Positions 8,478 to 17,449 of a stretch of 64,000 nt of DNA are shown here, in pieces (positions within the stretch are counted from its first letter, which is position 1; every line of letters starts with the position of its first letter). Made by a program: the position numbers and the translations under genes. The notes under the pieces are model-generated. The model was not told the origin of the DNA, did not search any database, and saw only the letters and a list, made by a program, of their open reading frames with translations. Location: assembly GCA_036848175.1 (NCBI GenBank), contig DAIUKO010000006.1, positions 1 to 64,000 of the forward strand, given 5' to 3'. Origin of the DNA: QHWF01 sp036848175. Its GTDB lineage: Bacteria > Acidobacteriota > Vicinamibacteria > Vicinamibacterales > CAVVIG01.

Positions 8478-9476
8478 CTACTTGAGATCGAGCGCCTGCA
8501 TCGTCTTGATGTTGTAGTAGCGGATGTCCGTCATCGGATTCGGAATCCGGCCCGCGTCGAAGCTCTCGACGAGCCCGCGCACAGCGTCTTCGATCGTGCG
8601 CGCCGGCGCGAAGCCGAGCTCGCGGCGGATCTTGTCGGAGGAGATGTGATAGGACCGGTTGTCGTCGCTCGGCGTCGTGACGATCTCGGTCGACCGTCCG
8701 ACCACCGATCGAATCGTCTCCGCGAGCTGCGTCACCGTGTGGTTCTCGTAGCCGGCGTTGAACGTCTGGCCGGCAACCTGCTCGGCCGGCGCGTCGAGCA
8801 CGCGTAGATAGACGTCGGCCATGTCGGCGATGTGGATGTTCGGCCGCTTCTGGCTCCCGCCGAACACGGTGATGCGGCGCGCGTTCACCGCGTAGTTGGT
8901 CAGGATGTTCACGGTCAGGTCGAGCCGCAGCCGCGGCGAGTAGCCGCAGACGGTCGCCGGCCTCAGCACGACGGTCGTGAAGCCGGGCGACTGCTCCTTC
9001 AGCAGCACCTCTTCACAGAGCGCCTTGTACTTCGAGTAGTCGGTCAGCGGCTCGAGCGCGAGCTTTTCAGTGACGCTTTCCTCTGACTTCACGCCGTAGA
9101 CGCTCGATGAAGAGGCGTAGATGAATCGCTGGACGCCGCTGTCCTTCGCGACGGCGACGAGGTCGAAAAACGCATCGTAGTTGATCGACTTGCCGAGCTC
9201 GGGATTCAACTCGAAGCTCGGATCGTTGGAGATGCAGGCGAGGTGAACGACGGCGTCGCAGCCCGGCATCACGCGTTCGAGCAGACGACGATCGCGGATG
9301 TCGCCCTTGACCTGCTCGAGTGCCGGACGATCGGCCACGCTCTTCAGGACGTCGTCGCCGTACAGGTAGAGATCGAGCACGCGAACCTGATAGCCGCGGT
9401 CGAGGAGTTGCGGAACGAGGATGGCGCCGACATAGCCGGCGCCGCCGGTGACGAGAACTCTCTTCAGTAAGGTCAT
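8478..9476 (-). CDS. NAD-dependent epimerase/dehydratase (extended SDR)
   Basis: 332 aa. GGAGYVG at 11-17, SSSSVYG near 122-128 and the catalytic YSKYK (Tyr147/Lys151) mark an extended SDR acting on nucleotide sugars. The C-terminal substrate domain contains RPATVCGYSPR and NAGYENHTV segments typical of UDP- or GDP-sugar epimerases. The start was placed at the ATG at 9476, giving the canonical short N-terminus before the first beta strand; the in-frame extension to 9617 would overlap the upstream oxygenase gene. Confidence 0.92.
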   Translation of the reverse strand: MTLLKRVLVTGGAGYVGAILVPQLLDRGYQVRVLDLYLYGDDVLKSVADRPALEQVKGDIRDRRLLERVMPGCDAVVHLACISNDPSFELNPELGKSINYDAFFDLVAVAKDSGVQRFIYASSSSVYGVKSEESVTEKLALEPLTDYSKYKALCEEVLLKEQSPGFTTVVLRPATVCGYSPRLRLDLTVNILTNYAVNARRITVFGGSQKRPNIHIADMADVYLRVLDAPAEQVAGQTFNAGYENHTVTQLAETIRSVVGRSTEIVTTPSDDNRSYHISSDKIRRELGFAPARTIEDAVRGLVESFDAGRIPNPMTDIRYYNIKTMQALDLK

Positions 9477-9498
9477 GCGTTTCAGGTCGCGCGGGTGT

Positions 9499-10287
9499 TC
9501 AGCCCTGATCGCGCCGGTAAAGACGTTTCTCCGGCGGCTGATACCACTCGTCAAGCGAAGCCGGCACGCGTGCGTTGTAGCCAAGCAGCTGACGAAGCTC
9601 CGGCGCCAGCGAGTCACCGCGCTCGTAGCCGAGCGCGCGCGGATAGTCCAGCTGCTGTTTCACGAACGGTCGTGTGAAGGCCAGGGTCAGCGCGCGACGC
9701 GATCGGTCGGTGCGGTTGACGCCCGCCGCGTGCCACAGATTGGAGTTGAACACGACCACCGAGCCCGCGGATCCGGTCGCGCGCGCCGCATCGCGGAAGA
9801 ACGCATCGTCGGTCGGCGGCGTCGCCAGCCGATGCGATCCGTTCAGGAAGTAGGTCGCGCCGTTCTCCTCCGTGAAGTCGTCGAGCATGACCAGCAGCTG
9901 CACCATCAGGTGGAGATCGTCCGAGAACGTCCGCTGATCGCGATGCACGCGGCCGACGTACGAGACGTTGGTCGGAAGGTTGAGGACGCCGCCGAAGGTA
10001 TTGAGGATGTAGGGGCCGTCGAAATACCGTTCGAGCAGCGCACGCCCCGGAAGCCAGGCGAGCAGCTCGAGAAACGCGCCGCCGGCGCACGGCAGGTGAT
10101 GCACCGTCCCGTCAGCGCCATCACCGACGCCGTTTCGCAGCTGGATGGCGCGCTGCTGCGCGTACGCCGCTTCGAGCTCGCGTGCGAGACGATCGACGAA
10201 ATCTCGCGGCAGCGCAGACGGCAGCAGCGTCCAGCCGCGTTCACAGAGCGCGCGCTCGTGCGCGCTATCGAACGCCGGCTGCGACAA
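9499..10287 (-). CDS. Phytanoyl-CoA dioxygenase (PhyH)-like Fe(II)/2-oxoglutarate oxygenase
   Basis: 262 aa. The iron triad is visible as His115-x-Asp117 (VHRDQ) and distal His186 (LWHAAG), with Arg residues about 10 downstream for 2-oxoglutarate. PhyH-like enzymes hydroxylate or otherwise oxidise small molecules, and are seen in glycan and natural-product clusters. The only reasonable start is a TTG at 10287, overlapping the aminotransferase gene by 23 bases. It may oxidise an aminosugar or acyl group made by its neighbours; the substrate is unknown. Confidence 0.85.
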   Translation of the reverse strand: MSQPAFDSAHERALCERGWTLLPSALPRDFVDRLARELEAAYAQQRAIQLRNGVGDGADGTVHHLPCAGGAFLELLAWLPGRALLERYFDGPYILNTFGGVLNLPTNVSYVGRVHRDQRTFSDDLHLMVQLLVMLDDFTEENGATYFLNGSHRLATPPTDDAFFRDAARATGSAGSVVVFNSNLWHAAGVNRTDRSRRALTLAFTRPFVKQQLDYPRALGYERGDSLAPELRQLLGYNARVPASLDEWYQPPEKRLYRRDQG

Positions 10288-11431
10288 GCGCCTCCGAGAT
10301 CGTGTTCGTCACCAGCTCGATGTCCGCCTCGCTCATCGTCGCCCACAGCGGCAGGCGCAGCAGCCGATCGGCGGTGCGCTCGGTGACCGGCAATGCGCCG
10401 GCCGTCCGCGTGTACTTGCGGCCGGCCGGCGACGAGTGGAGCGGCACGTAGTGGAAGACCGCGTCGATGCCGGCACGCCGTAAAAACGCCTGCACCGCGG
10501 AACGGTGCGAGAGGTCGTCGAACAGCAGATAGTAGAGGTGCCCGTTGTGGCCGCATTCGGCTGGCACGATCGGCCGCCGCACCAGGCCCTTGCGCTCCCA
10601 CTCGGCAAACGCGTCGTGATACGTCGCCCACACCTCGAGCCGCCGATCGGTGATCGCGTGTGCGGCTTCGAGCTGCGCCAGCAGGAAGGCGGCGGTGATT
10701 TCGCTCGGCAGATACGACGATCCGATGTCGACCCATGTGTATTTGTCGACTTCGCCGCGATAGAACTGGGTCCGGTTGGTCCCCTTCTCCCAGAGGATTT
10801 CGGCGCGGGCCGACCAGCGCGCCTCGTTGACGATCAGCGCGCCGCCTTCGCCGGCGACCACGTTCTTGGTCTCGTGAAAACTCAGGGCCGCGAGATCGCC
10901 GAGGCTTCCGAGCGGGCGGCCGCGATACGTGGCGAGCACGCCTTGCGCCGCGTCTTCGACGACGAACAGACCGTGCCGCCGCGCGACCTCGAGAATGCGA
11001 TCCATCTCGCAGGCGATGCCGGCGTAGTGAACGGCGACGATCGCCTTCGTCTGCGGCGTGATGGCCGCCTCGATCAGCGAATCGTCGATATTGCACGTAT
11101 CGTGGCGGATGTCGACGAACACCGGCGTCGCACCGCGCAGGACGAAGGCGTTCGCCGTCGACACGAACGTGAACGACGGCATGATCACTTCGTCGCCGGG
11201 TCCGACGTCGGTGAGAATCGCGGACATCTCCAGCGCCGCGGTGCACGAATGCGTGAGCAGCGCCTTCCCGACCCTCAGCTGCTCCTCCAGCCAGCGATGG
11301 CACTTCGCGGTGAACGGACCGTTGCCGGCGAGATGGTGATTGGCGATCGCATCGCGGACGTATTCCAGCTCGCGGCCGCCGACGAGCGGCCGATTGAACG
11401 GAATGATGGCGCGGCGGATTGGTCCGGTCAT
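10265..11431 (-). CDS. wecE: dTDP-4-keto-6-deoxyhexose aminotransferase, WecE/RffA-like (DegT/DnrJ/EryC1/StrS family)
   Basis: 388 aa, the usual length. The PLP-binding lysine is in SFHETKN (Lys189), with Asp160 in VVEDAAQG contacting the pyridine ring. The segment FNRPLVGG near the start and HETKN rather than HPxKN are typical of the WecE/RffA branch, which makes dTDP-4-amino-4,6-dideoxygalactose from the 4-keto sugar. The ATG at 11431 overlaps the GT2 stop by ATGA. Neither RmlA nor RmlB is present in the window, so the dTDP-sugar precursor must come from elsewhere. The symbol is by resemblance. Confidence 0.9.
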   Translation of the reverse strand: MTGPIRRAIIPFNRPLVGGRELEYVRDAIANHHLAGNGPFTAKCHRWLEEQLRVGKALLTHSCTAALEMSAILTDVGPGDEVIMPSFTFVSTANAFVLRGATPVFVDIRHDTCNIDDSLIEAAITPQTKAIVAVHYAGIACEMDRILEVARRHGLFVVEDAAQGVLATYRGRPLGSLGDLAALSFHETKNVVAGEGGALIVNEARWSARAEILWEKGTNRTQFYRGEVDKYTWVDIGSSYLPSEITAAFLLAQLEAAHAITDRRLEVWATYHDAFAEWERKGLVRRPIVPAECGHNGHLYYLLFDDLSHRSAVQAFLRRAGIDAVFHYVPLHSSPAGRKYTRTAGALPVTERTADRLLRLPLWATMSEADIELVTNTISEALVAAGVR

Positions 11432-12423
11432 GCCCAGGCCGAAGGCCGCGGCGACTCGTCGCGCTCCTCGGACGCGGCGAAGACGTTCTTCGTTTCACGG
11501 ACGACGAAGATCGGCCGGTGCTTCACCTGCTCGAACACACGGCCGATGTAGAGCCCGATGACGCCAAGGCCGATCAGAATCAGGCCGCTGAGAAAGAGCT
11601 GGCTGATGGCGAGGCTCGTCCACCCCAGCGCCAACTGACCGACATTGCTGGTGAAGTAGTGGACGATCAGCCACACCCCGAGCACGAACGAAAAGAGCGA
11701 CAGCACGGTGCCGACGTAAATCGACAGATGCAGCGGCTTCTCCGAGTAGGTCAGCGCGATGGTCAAGGCGTGACCGAGCAGGCGCCACGTCGTGTACGAG
11801 CTCTTCCCGCCTGGCCGTTCGTGGTGCTCCACGTCCACGTAGCCGCGCGAGAATCCAAGCCACTGCAGCACGACGACGTAGCCGCGGCGGTAGTCGCCGA
11901 AGTGGAGAAACGCCTCCACCACCTTGCGCGAGACGATTGAATACGATCCGATCTTCGGGTCGTAATCGATGTCCGCCAGCCAGCGGAACAAGGCGTAGTA
12001 GGTCCGCGCCGTCAGATTCTTCCACCAGCTGTATCGCCGCACCCGTCGGCGCGCGAAGACGATGTCGAAGCCGTCGCGGCACTTCGCGTAGAGATCGGGG
12101 ATATGCGCCGGATCGTCCTGCAGGTCGCAGTCGAGGACGACCACGTAGTCGCCGCGCGCGTGATGCAGCGCGGCAGTGATCGCCGGATGCTGGCCGAAAT
12201 TCCGGCTGAGTCGAACGCCTTTGACGCGCGGATTGCGATCGCACTCGCGCGCGATTGCCGTCCACGAATCGTCCGGGCTGCCGTCTTCGACGAGCAGCAC
12301 CTCGTAGTTGTCGGTGATGCGCCGCGCCGCGGCGCAGATGCGATTCACGAGCTCGCCGACGAGCGGCGCGGTCCCGTAGACGGGACTCGCGATCGAGAGC
12401 AATGGACGCTCCGGTTCGCTCAT
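11428..12423 (-). CDS. GT2 family glycosyltransferase, polyprenyl-phosphate sugar transferase type (GtrB/ArnC-like)
   Basis: 331 aa. A GT-A domain with VEDGSPDDSW near 45-54 and the metal-binding DCD at 98-100 (LDCDLQDDP) is followed by two hydrophobic helices in the last 110 residues. This architecture belongs to enzymes that move a sugar from an NDP donor to undecaprenyl phosphate at the inner face of the membrane, supplying membrane GT-C transferases. Several GT-C-like proteins occur in this locus. The start at 12423 (ATGA overlap) gives the standard N-terminus. Confidence 0.93.
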   Translation of the reverse strand: MSEPERPLLSIASPVYGTAPLVGELVNRICAAARRITDNYEVLLVEDGSPDDSWTAIARECDRNPRVKGVRLSRNFGQHPAITAALHHARGDYVVVLDCDLQDDPAHIPDLYAKCRDGFDIVFARRRVRRYSWWKNLTARTYYALFRWLADIDYDPKIGSYSIVSRKVVEAFLHFGDYRRGYVVVLQWLGFSRGYVDVEHHERPGGKSSYTTWRLLGHALTIALTYSEKPLHLSIYVGTVLSLFSFVLGVWLIVHYFTSNVGQLALGWTSLAISQLFLSGLILIGLGVIGLYIGRVFEQVKHRPIFVVRETKNVFAASEERDESPRPSAWA

Positions 12424-13343
12424 CGCGTCAGCACCGCGAGGCCCAGGCCGTCGCGGCCGTAGTGATTGCCGCAATAGAGCATGTAGAGCGCGTCCTTCCA
12501 CCGAAAGACGTGGCTATAGCAGATCGATTCGCTGTCCCAGCCGCTCGCCGAGACGTCGATGCCGGCCAGATCGTCGCGGCGGATCCAGTCGATGCCGTTC
12601 TCGGACCAGGCGTAGCCGATGCGGTACGCCTCGCCGCGATGGCTGAACCACATGTGATAGACGCCGTCGTCGAACAACACCGACGGCCGGCTGATCGAAT
12701 ACTCCGACGGTGACGCCGCGTCGATACACACGCGGTTGGGCCGCGTCCAGTGGATCCCGTCCGACGATTCCGCGAACTTGATGACGTAGACGTGCTTCGG
12801 ATCGGCGGCGGTTCGACCCCAGCGCCGAAACGAGGTGTACCACATCCGCCATCGATCCGCCCTGTGCATCACCGCCGTCGAACCGATTGAGAGAAAATCG
12901 TCGTCGGTCCGCTCGAGAATCGGCGCCCGCGACCACCGCTGCCACGCGCCGCCGCCGTTTCGCACCGCGAGGCCGACGTGATTCTGGAACGGCGTGAGGA
13001 CCGATGGCATCCACCCGACGTAATACATGAACTCCACGCCGCCAGCGGTGACGATCCAGGGATACGAGACGCCGTTCTCGTCGAACGCGCCCAGCTCACC
13101 GATGTCGAACACCGGCGCCGCCGAGATCGCAACCGGTGTCGCCGGCCGATCGGGATCGATCGTGATCGTGCCGATGCGCGAACGATTCTGCGAATCGCGT
13201 CCGGTCACGTAGATCTCAACGACGCCTGCGTCGTCGCGCGGCACGGCGAACGATGGGCCGGTGTAGGTCGCCATCCATTCGCGCGCGGCGTCGGGCTCGA
13301 GGATCCGGCCGAGCTTCTTCCACCCGCCTCTGGCATTGCGCAT
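12420..13343 (-). CDS. Beta-propeller glycosidase-like protein (GH43/GH130-type fold)
   Basis: 307 aa without signal peptide or membrane segment. Repeating blades such as FMYYVGW, WRMWYTSF, YHMWFSHR and LYMLYCGN, each followed by a 'SSDGIHWTRP'-like turn, show a five-bladed propeller of the kind seen in GH43/GH130-like proteins. Such cytosolic proteins are common in polysaccharide clusters with unknown activity. Catalytic residues cannot be assigned. It overlaps its neighbours on both sides (TGATG and ATGA), so it is a firm member of the 12.4-18.2 kb module. Confidence 0.82.
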   Translation of the reverse strand: MRNARGGWKKLGRILEPDAAREWMATYTGPSFAVPRDDAGVVEIYVTGRDSQNRSRIGTITIDPDRPATPVAISAAPVFDIGELGAFDENGVSYPWIVTAGGVEFMYYVGWMPSVLTPFQNHVGLAVRNGGGAWQRWSRAPILERTDDDFLSIGSTAVMHRADRWRMWYTSFRRWGRTAADPKHVYVIKFAESSDGIHWTRPNRVCIDAASPSEYSISRPSVLFDDGVYHMWFSHRGEAYRIGYAWSENGIDWIRRDDLAGIDVSASGWDSESICYSHVFRWKDALYMLYCGNHYGRDGLGLAVLTR

Positions 13344-14326
13344 CAGCCTCGACGCCGCTCGGACGCGACCGGGCTCGCGTCGAGCGCGTGCGCGATGATC
13401 CCGCGGACGTAGTCCACGCGCTCACGGTCGGCGGCATCGAGCGGTTCGTGCTTGAATCGTCCTCGACCGTCGGCGACGCCGAAGATCATCGTCGGCCGTC
13501 GAATGTCGTCGACGATCACCGCTCCCGACGGCGCCAGGAGACCGCCGGCGACGACGTCCACGTCGCGGAGACGGACACGCCCCATGTGCTGCGTCACCAT
13601 GTTGTCGGTTTCGAGCATCCGGACGATTCCACTCGAAATCCCGGCGCGGTTGTCGAGCCGATAGAGCGAGAATCCACGCGTGCGCGCCAGATCGGCGGCG
13701 TCGGCGGTGAGATTCCCGATGCCGAGGTCGTAGATCGACGCACCTGGCGGCAGCCGCCCGACGAGCGAGGCGTCGACGCTTTCCCGCTTCTGCGACGTGC
13801 CGAGGACGATCGACGCGTCGAGGCGCGACGCGCGGGGATCGGCCTCGACCATCGACGCCCCGATTCGTGGAAGGACCGATGCGAACGTGTCCGCAAGCGG
13901 ACCGTCGCCGCACAGGACGACGCGTTTGTCGCTGAGCCCGTGTTCCAGCCGCTGGACCATGTCGAGCGCGGAGTCGAACCACACCTGGTTGTCGCTGAAG
14001 AACAGCAGACGTTCTGGCGCGACCGACGACCGCGCCGTCCTCACGATCGCCGCCGATTCGGGCAGCTTGCGATCGCAGTCGACGGCGATCCAATTGAACG
14101 GCCCGGCCGCGTCGAGAACCGACTCCAGATCGCGCGCGGCGCCGAGCTCGACGAAGGCCAGGACGTTGGCGATGCTCTCGCGGACCGGCGGAAACGAGAC
14201 GCCGGAGTCGGCCGGCACCGGAAACTGCTGCACGACCAGCACCGTCGCCTTGTTCGTCCGCGCGGCGAGGCTGGCCACGTCGTCGAATCGTGCTCGCAGC
14301 GCCGCGGCCTGCTCGGCCGGCCACAT
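13343..14326 (-). CDS. Rossmann-fold protein of unknown function, partner of the aldolase-like gene
   Basis: 327 aa that I cannot place in a named family. The second half opens with RVVLCGDGPLADTF (near residues 149-162), a nucleotide-binding beta-loop-alpha, and continues with VDASLVGRLPPGASIYDLGIGN, resembling NAD-binding domains of the AdoHcyase/THF-dehydrogenase style. The first half is alpha/beta with VLVVQQFPVP and NWIAVDCD strands. It lies 5 bases after the HMGL-like aldolase gene and overlaps the propeller gene (TGATG). A dehydrogenase acting on the aldolase product is conceivable but unproven. Confidence 0.8.
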   Translation of the reverse strand: MWPAEQAAALRARFDDVASLAARTNKATVLVVQQFPVPADSGVSFPPVRESIANVLAFVELGAARDLESVLDAAGPFNWIAVDCDRKLPESAAIVRTARSSVAPERLLFFSDNQVWFDSALDMVQRLEHGLSDKRVVLCGDGPLADTFASVLPRIGASMVEADPRASRLDASIVLGTSQKRESVDASLVGRLPPGASIYDLGIGNLTADAADLARTRGFSLYRLDNRAGISSGIVRMLETDNMVTQHMGRVRLRDVDVVAGGLLAPSGAVIVDDIRRPTMIFGVADGRGRFKHEPLDAADRERVDYVRGIIAHALDASPVASERRRG

Positions 14327-14331
14327 GAACG

Positions 14332-15366
14332 TCAGCTCCAGGTCTTGTGAAAGAACTTCGGAAAATGAATCTCGACGCGGCCGTTCTGCTTCAACTGCGC
14401 GGCGACTTCTTCGACGAGCGCCTGCGACGGGTTCTCCTTCGCGTAGCGGCTGACTTCGAGAATCAGATCCTGATAGGGCACGCCGTACGCGGCGGCGACG
14501 TCCTGCACGCGCTTGGTGAATCCGCTGTGAAACAGCGCGAAGCCGTAGATCAGCTCGAGCTCGTTGGCGCCTTTCAATCGCGTCGGCTTGGGGCTCACGA
14601 AGCGCTCGGCGATTTTCGCGACATCGAGCGGACTGATCCCTGTCGGGTAGCCCGCCTTCTCGAGAATCACGAGCATCGTTTCGGTCTGCGCATTGCCGCC
14701 GCCCCGTCCCATGCCGAGCAGCGTCGTGTCGATGACCGTCGCCCCCGCCTCGACCGCCGCGAGGCTGTTCGCGTTTGCGAGCAGCAGGTTGTTGTGGCCA
14801 TGAAATCCGACAGCGGCGTGAAGACCGGCTTTCAGCACTTCGACGTACGCCGCCACCTGGTTCGGCAGCATCCCACCCGCGCTGTCGACGACGGTCACCG
14901 CGGTCGCGCCGCGGTCGACAATCGGTATGGCACGGTGCAGCAGCTCGAACGGCGCCGCCGCGTACGACTTCATGAAGTTGTAGAACACTTCGAAGCCGAG
15001 CGACGAGGCGAGCTCGACGAATGCCCACGCCGACTCGCTCTTCGACACGTCGGTGCCGACGCGGACGAAGTCGCCGCCGCCGTCGCGAAAGCGCCGCAGG
15101 TCGTCGGCCTCTCCGACGCCAGGAATGAAGAACGCGCCGATGCGCGCGCGACCCTTCGCCGCGGATGCGAGCGCCGCCATCTCGTCGTCCGAGCAGCGCG
15201 CCGGCGTCGACGTCTTCGAGGCGCCGAGACCGAGTCCGTGGCCGATCTCGATGTACTCGAAGCCGGCGTTCGCGAGCCCGCGTACGATTTCGGTGATCTC
15301 GTCCGGCGGCCATTGGAAATCGATCGCGTATCCGCCGTCTCGAATCGTGCACTCGAGAATCTTCAT
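14332..15366 (-). CDS. HMGL-like metal-dependent aldolase (DRE-TIM superfamily, 4-hydroxy-2-oxovalerate aldolase-like)
   Basis: 344 aa. The N-terminal ECTIRDGGY carries the Arg9-Asp10 pair (usual DRDGG), and GFHGHNN near 187-193 gives the two metal-binding histidines (His189, His191). DRE-TIM enzymes make or break carbon-carbon bonds next to a keto acid using a divalent metal. Length fits the MhpE/DmpG group. The ATG at 15366 overlaps the ATP-grasp stop (ATGA). In a glycan locus it may build a branched acyl or sugar acid; the actual substrate is unknown. Confidence 0.9.
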   Translation of the reverse strand: MKILECTIRDGGYAIDFQWPPDEITEIVRGLANAGFEYIEIGHGLGLGASKTSTPARCSDDEMAALASAAKGRARIGAFFIPGVGEADDLRRFRDGGGDFVRVGTDVSKSESAWAFVELASSLGFEVFYNFMKSYAAAPFELLHRAIPIVDRGATAVTVVDSAGGMLPNQVAAYVEVLKAGLHAAVGFHGHNNLLLANANSLAAVEAGATVIDTTLLGMGRGGGNAQTETMLVILEKAGYPTGISPLDVAKIAERFVSPKPTRLKGANELELIYGFALFHSGFTKRVQDVAAAYGVPYQDLILEVSRYAKENPSQALVEEVAAQLKQNGRVEIHFPKFFHKTWS

Positions 15367-16658
15367 CGGGCCGCTTCGCTCCGCTCGAGCGGCGCGACGG
15401 GCGCGACGTCGCGCGCATGCTCGTAGTCGAGCCTGATCGATCCGCGGACCTCCGCGAGCGTGCGCTGAACAGCCTCGCGATCCGCTCCCCACGCCAGCAC
15501 GTGACCCGGACGGCTGCGGCCATCGCGCACCTCGTCGATCGTGTCGCCGGGCACGCGCTCCACGCAGACGTCGATGACGCCGGGCAGCCGCTTTGCCGTG
15601 TCGACGCCTCTGACGGCGACGATGCGGCCGCGAGGAAACATCAGAAAGTGCAGGGCGCCGTCGAGCGCGCGCGACGGCTGAATCCGCGTCGTCAACCCGA
15701 ACGCCTGGCGGATGACCGCGCGGACCACGTCGACGCCGGTCAGCACCGGCATCAGGTGCGTCGCCACCTTGCTGCCGCAGCCGCGGACTGCGAACTCGAT
15801 CAGGTAGACCGTTTGCGTGTCACGAGAGACGAGAAACTCGATGTGAAGGATCCCGTTGACGACCTCGAACCCGCCGGCGATCCGTCGCACGAGCGTATCG
15901 ATGTCGCGACGAATCGATTGGTTGTACGCACCTGGGTAGCGCAGCTCGAGGTCGTAGCGATCGGGGAGCGGCGACTTCGTCTTGTCGCAGACGCCGAGAA
16001 TGCTCACCTCGCCGTTCTGCACGAGCGCTTCGATCGATCCTTCGTCGCCGACGAGAAACTGCTCGACGAGCGCCTCCCCGCAGCGCGACGCGGCAATCGC
16101 CGACGCGGCGGCCGGCGCCACGTCCGACAGCCGCTCGACCCAGCGCACGGCCCGGCTCGAACAGTTGTCCACCGGCTTGACGATGACCGGCAGCGAACGT
16201 CGATCGACCGCTTGCCGCGCCTCGTTCGCGGAGCGCACGCGGCGATACCAGGGACAGGCAATGCCGAGCCGTTCGCTTCGCTGCCGCATCAGGAACTTGT
16301 TCGTCGCATGCGCGGCGAGCGTGGTCGAGTGGCCGGGAAGGCCGAGCTGCTCGACGACGAAGGCTGCGGTTGGCACACCGATGTCGGCGGAGGTCAGCAC
16401 GCCGTCGACGCGGGCGCGGCGGGCCAACGCCAGCGTCGCTTCGCGATCCTTCAAATCGATCGCTTCGAAATGATCGGCGTCTGCGGCCGCGTTCGCATCG
16501 GCCGACCAGTCGGTGACCCACGTCTCGAGCCCCAGCGCACGCGCGCGCCGCACGTATTCGAGCTGCCACAAGCCGCCGCCGAGAATGAGCAGCCGCTTGC
16601 CGGCAAGCTCCGGATCGCGGTCCGTCGACAGCTTCACGGGATTGACGTCAATCGCCAT
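15363..16658 (-). CDS. ATP-grasp ligase
   Basis: 431 aa. A Rossmann-like preATP-grasp domain (LLILGGGLWQ, residues 23-32) leads into the ATP-grasp fold with Lys161 (PVIVKPVDN) and the acidic metal site in YLIEFAVRGCGS. This family joins a carboxylate to an amine or thiol through an acyl phosphate. The C-terminal 90 residues (LMFPRGRIVAVRG onward) resemble the ATP-grasp closing domain. It overlaps the amidohydrolase upstream (TGATG) and the aldolase downstream (ATGA). It may attach an amino acid or acyl group to a sugar intermediate; this is inferred. Confidence 0.9.
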   Translation of the reverse strand: MAIDVNPVKLSTDRDPELAGKRLLILGGGLWQLEYVRRARALGLETWVTDWSADANAAADADHFEAIDLKDREATLALARRARVDGVLTSADIGVPTAAFVVEQLGLPGHSTTLAAHATNKFLMRQRSERLGIACPWYRRVRSANEARQAVDRRSLPVIVKPVDNCSSRAVRWVERLSDVAPAAASAIAASRCGEALVEQFLVGDEGSIEALVQNGEVSILGVCDKTKSPLPDRYDLELRYPGAYNQSIRRDIDTLVRRIAGGFEVVNGILHIEFLVSRDTQTVYLIEFAVRGCGSKVATHLMPVLTGVDVVRAVIRQAFGLTTRIQPSRALDGALHFLMFPRGRIVAVRGVDTAKRLPGVIDVCVERVPGDTIDEVRDGRSRPGHVLAWGADREAVQRTLAEVRGSIRLDYEHARDVAPVAPLERSEAAR

Positions 16659-17449
16659 CACGCCGGTGAGCCGGTGGTGATCGGAAACATCCGGTCGAGA
16701 TTTCGATGCGCGATGTTGGCCCATTTCTCCGGCGCCAGACCATCGGCGAGCTGTTCCGCGCGGTGAAATGTCTCGGCGGGCGTGTACTCGGGCATGTCCG
16801 ATCCAATGACGATCCGCTGATCGAGCCGTCCCATCACCCAGCGCAGGTCCGCATCGAGGGAGCTGCCCGCGTAGCGAAGCAGCGTGAACGATAGATCGAG
16901 CGTCAGCGCGCCATGCAGCCTGACGACTTCGGCCACGTCGAGCAGTGCCGCGCCGCCGCCGTGCAGCAGCACCATCGACGCGCCCGCGCACCGGTGCGCG
17001 ATGCTGTCGATGATGTCGGCCGCGTAGCCGGTCGATCGGGACGGTTGGCGGAACAGCGTGTCCAGAAACACGATCAATCCCTGCTCTGCTGACGCGGCGA
17101 TAGCCCGCAGGCACTGCGCGCCGAGCGGATCGTAGCCGTTCAACCGCGGATGAAGCTTGATCCCGGCGAAGCCGTCGCGCCGCGCGCGCGCAACCTGATC
17201 GGCGATGCCGCTCTCGTCTCTGGCGCTCGAGGGATCGATCCCGGCGATCGGGACGAGGCGTCCGTTCGCGGTGCGGGCGCACTGCAGCACGTAGTCATTG
17301 TCGACGACACCGGCCAGTCCGACGAGGCAGGCGCGTGAAACGAGGGCACGATCCAGCTCCGCGATCAGCCGCGCGTAGCTCGCATCGTCGCGGCCGTTGA
17401 TCCACGTCCCGTCGCGGGTTACGTGCACGAGGGAATCGAACCGCGTCAC
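16658..17449 (-). CDS. Amidohydrolase-2-like TIM-barrel hydrolase
   Basis: 263 aa starting at a GTG that overlaps the upstream oxygenase stop (GTGA). AGIKLHPRLNG in the middle and IVIGSDMPEYTPAE near the end are signatures of amidohydrolase-2 enzymes (metal-dependent C-N or C-C hydrolases and decarboxylases). HGGGAALLD supplies another conserved histidine. The usual N-terminal HxH is not visible, so metal binding may be altered. It sits directly before the ATP-grasp gene, an arrangement where one enzyme could form and the other cleave an amide or lactone. Confidence 0.85.
   Translation of the reverse strand: MTRFDSLVHVTRDGTWINGRDDASYARLIAELDRALVSRACLVGLAGVVDNDYVLQCARTANGRLVPIAGIDPSSARDESGIADQVARARRDGFAGIKLHPRLNGYDPLGAQCLRAIAASAEQGLIVFLDTLFRQPSRSTGYAADIIDSIAHRCAGASMVLLHGGGAALLDVAEVVRLHGALTLDLSFTLLRYAGSSLDADLRWVMGRLDQRIVIGSDMPEYTPAETFHRAEQLADGLAPEKWANIAHRNLDRMFPITTGSPA

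Noticed and set aside
13343..14326. Rossmann protein as acylating acetaldehyde dehydrogenase paired with the aldolase (DmpF/DmpG style)
   Set aside because: The catalytic cysteine context of DmpF is not visible, and the nucleotide-binding loop lies in the second half, not at the N-terminus.
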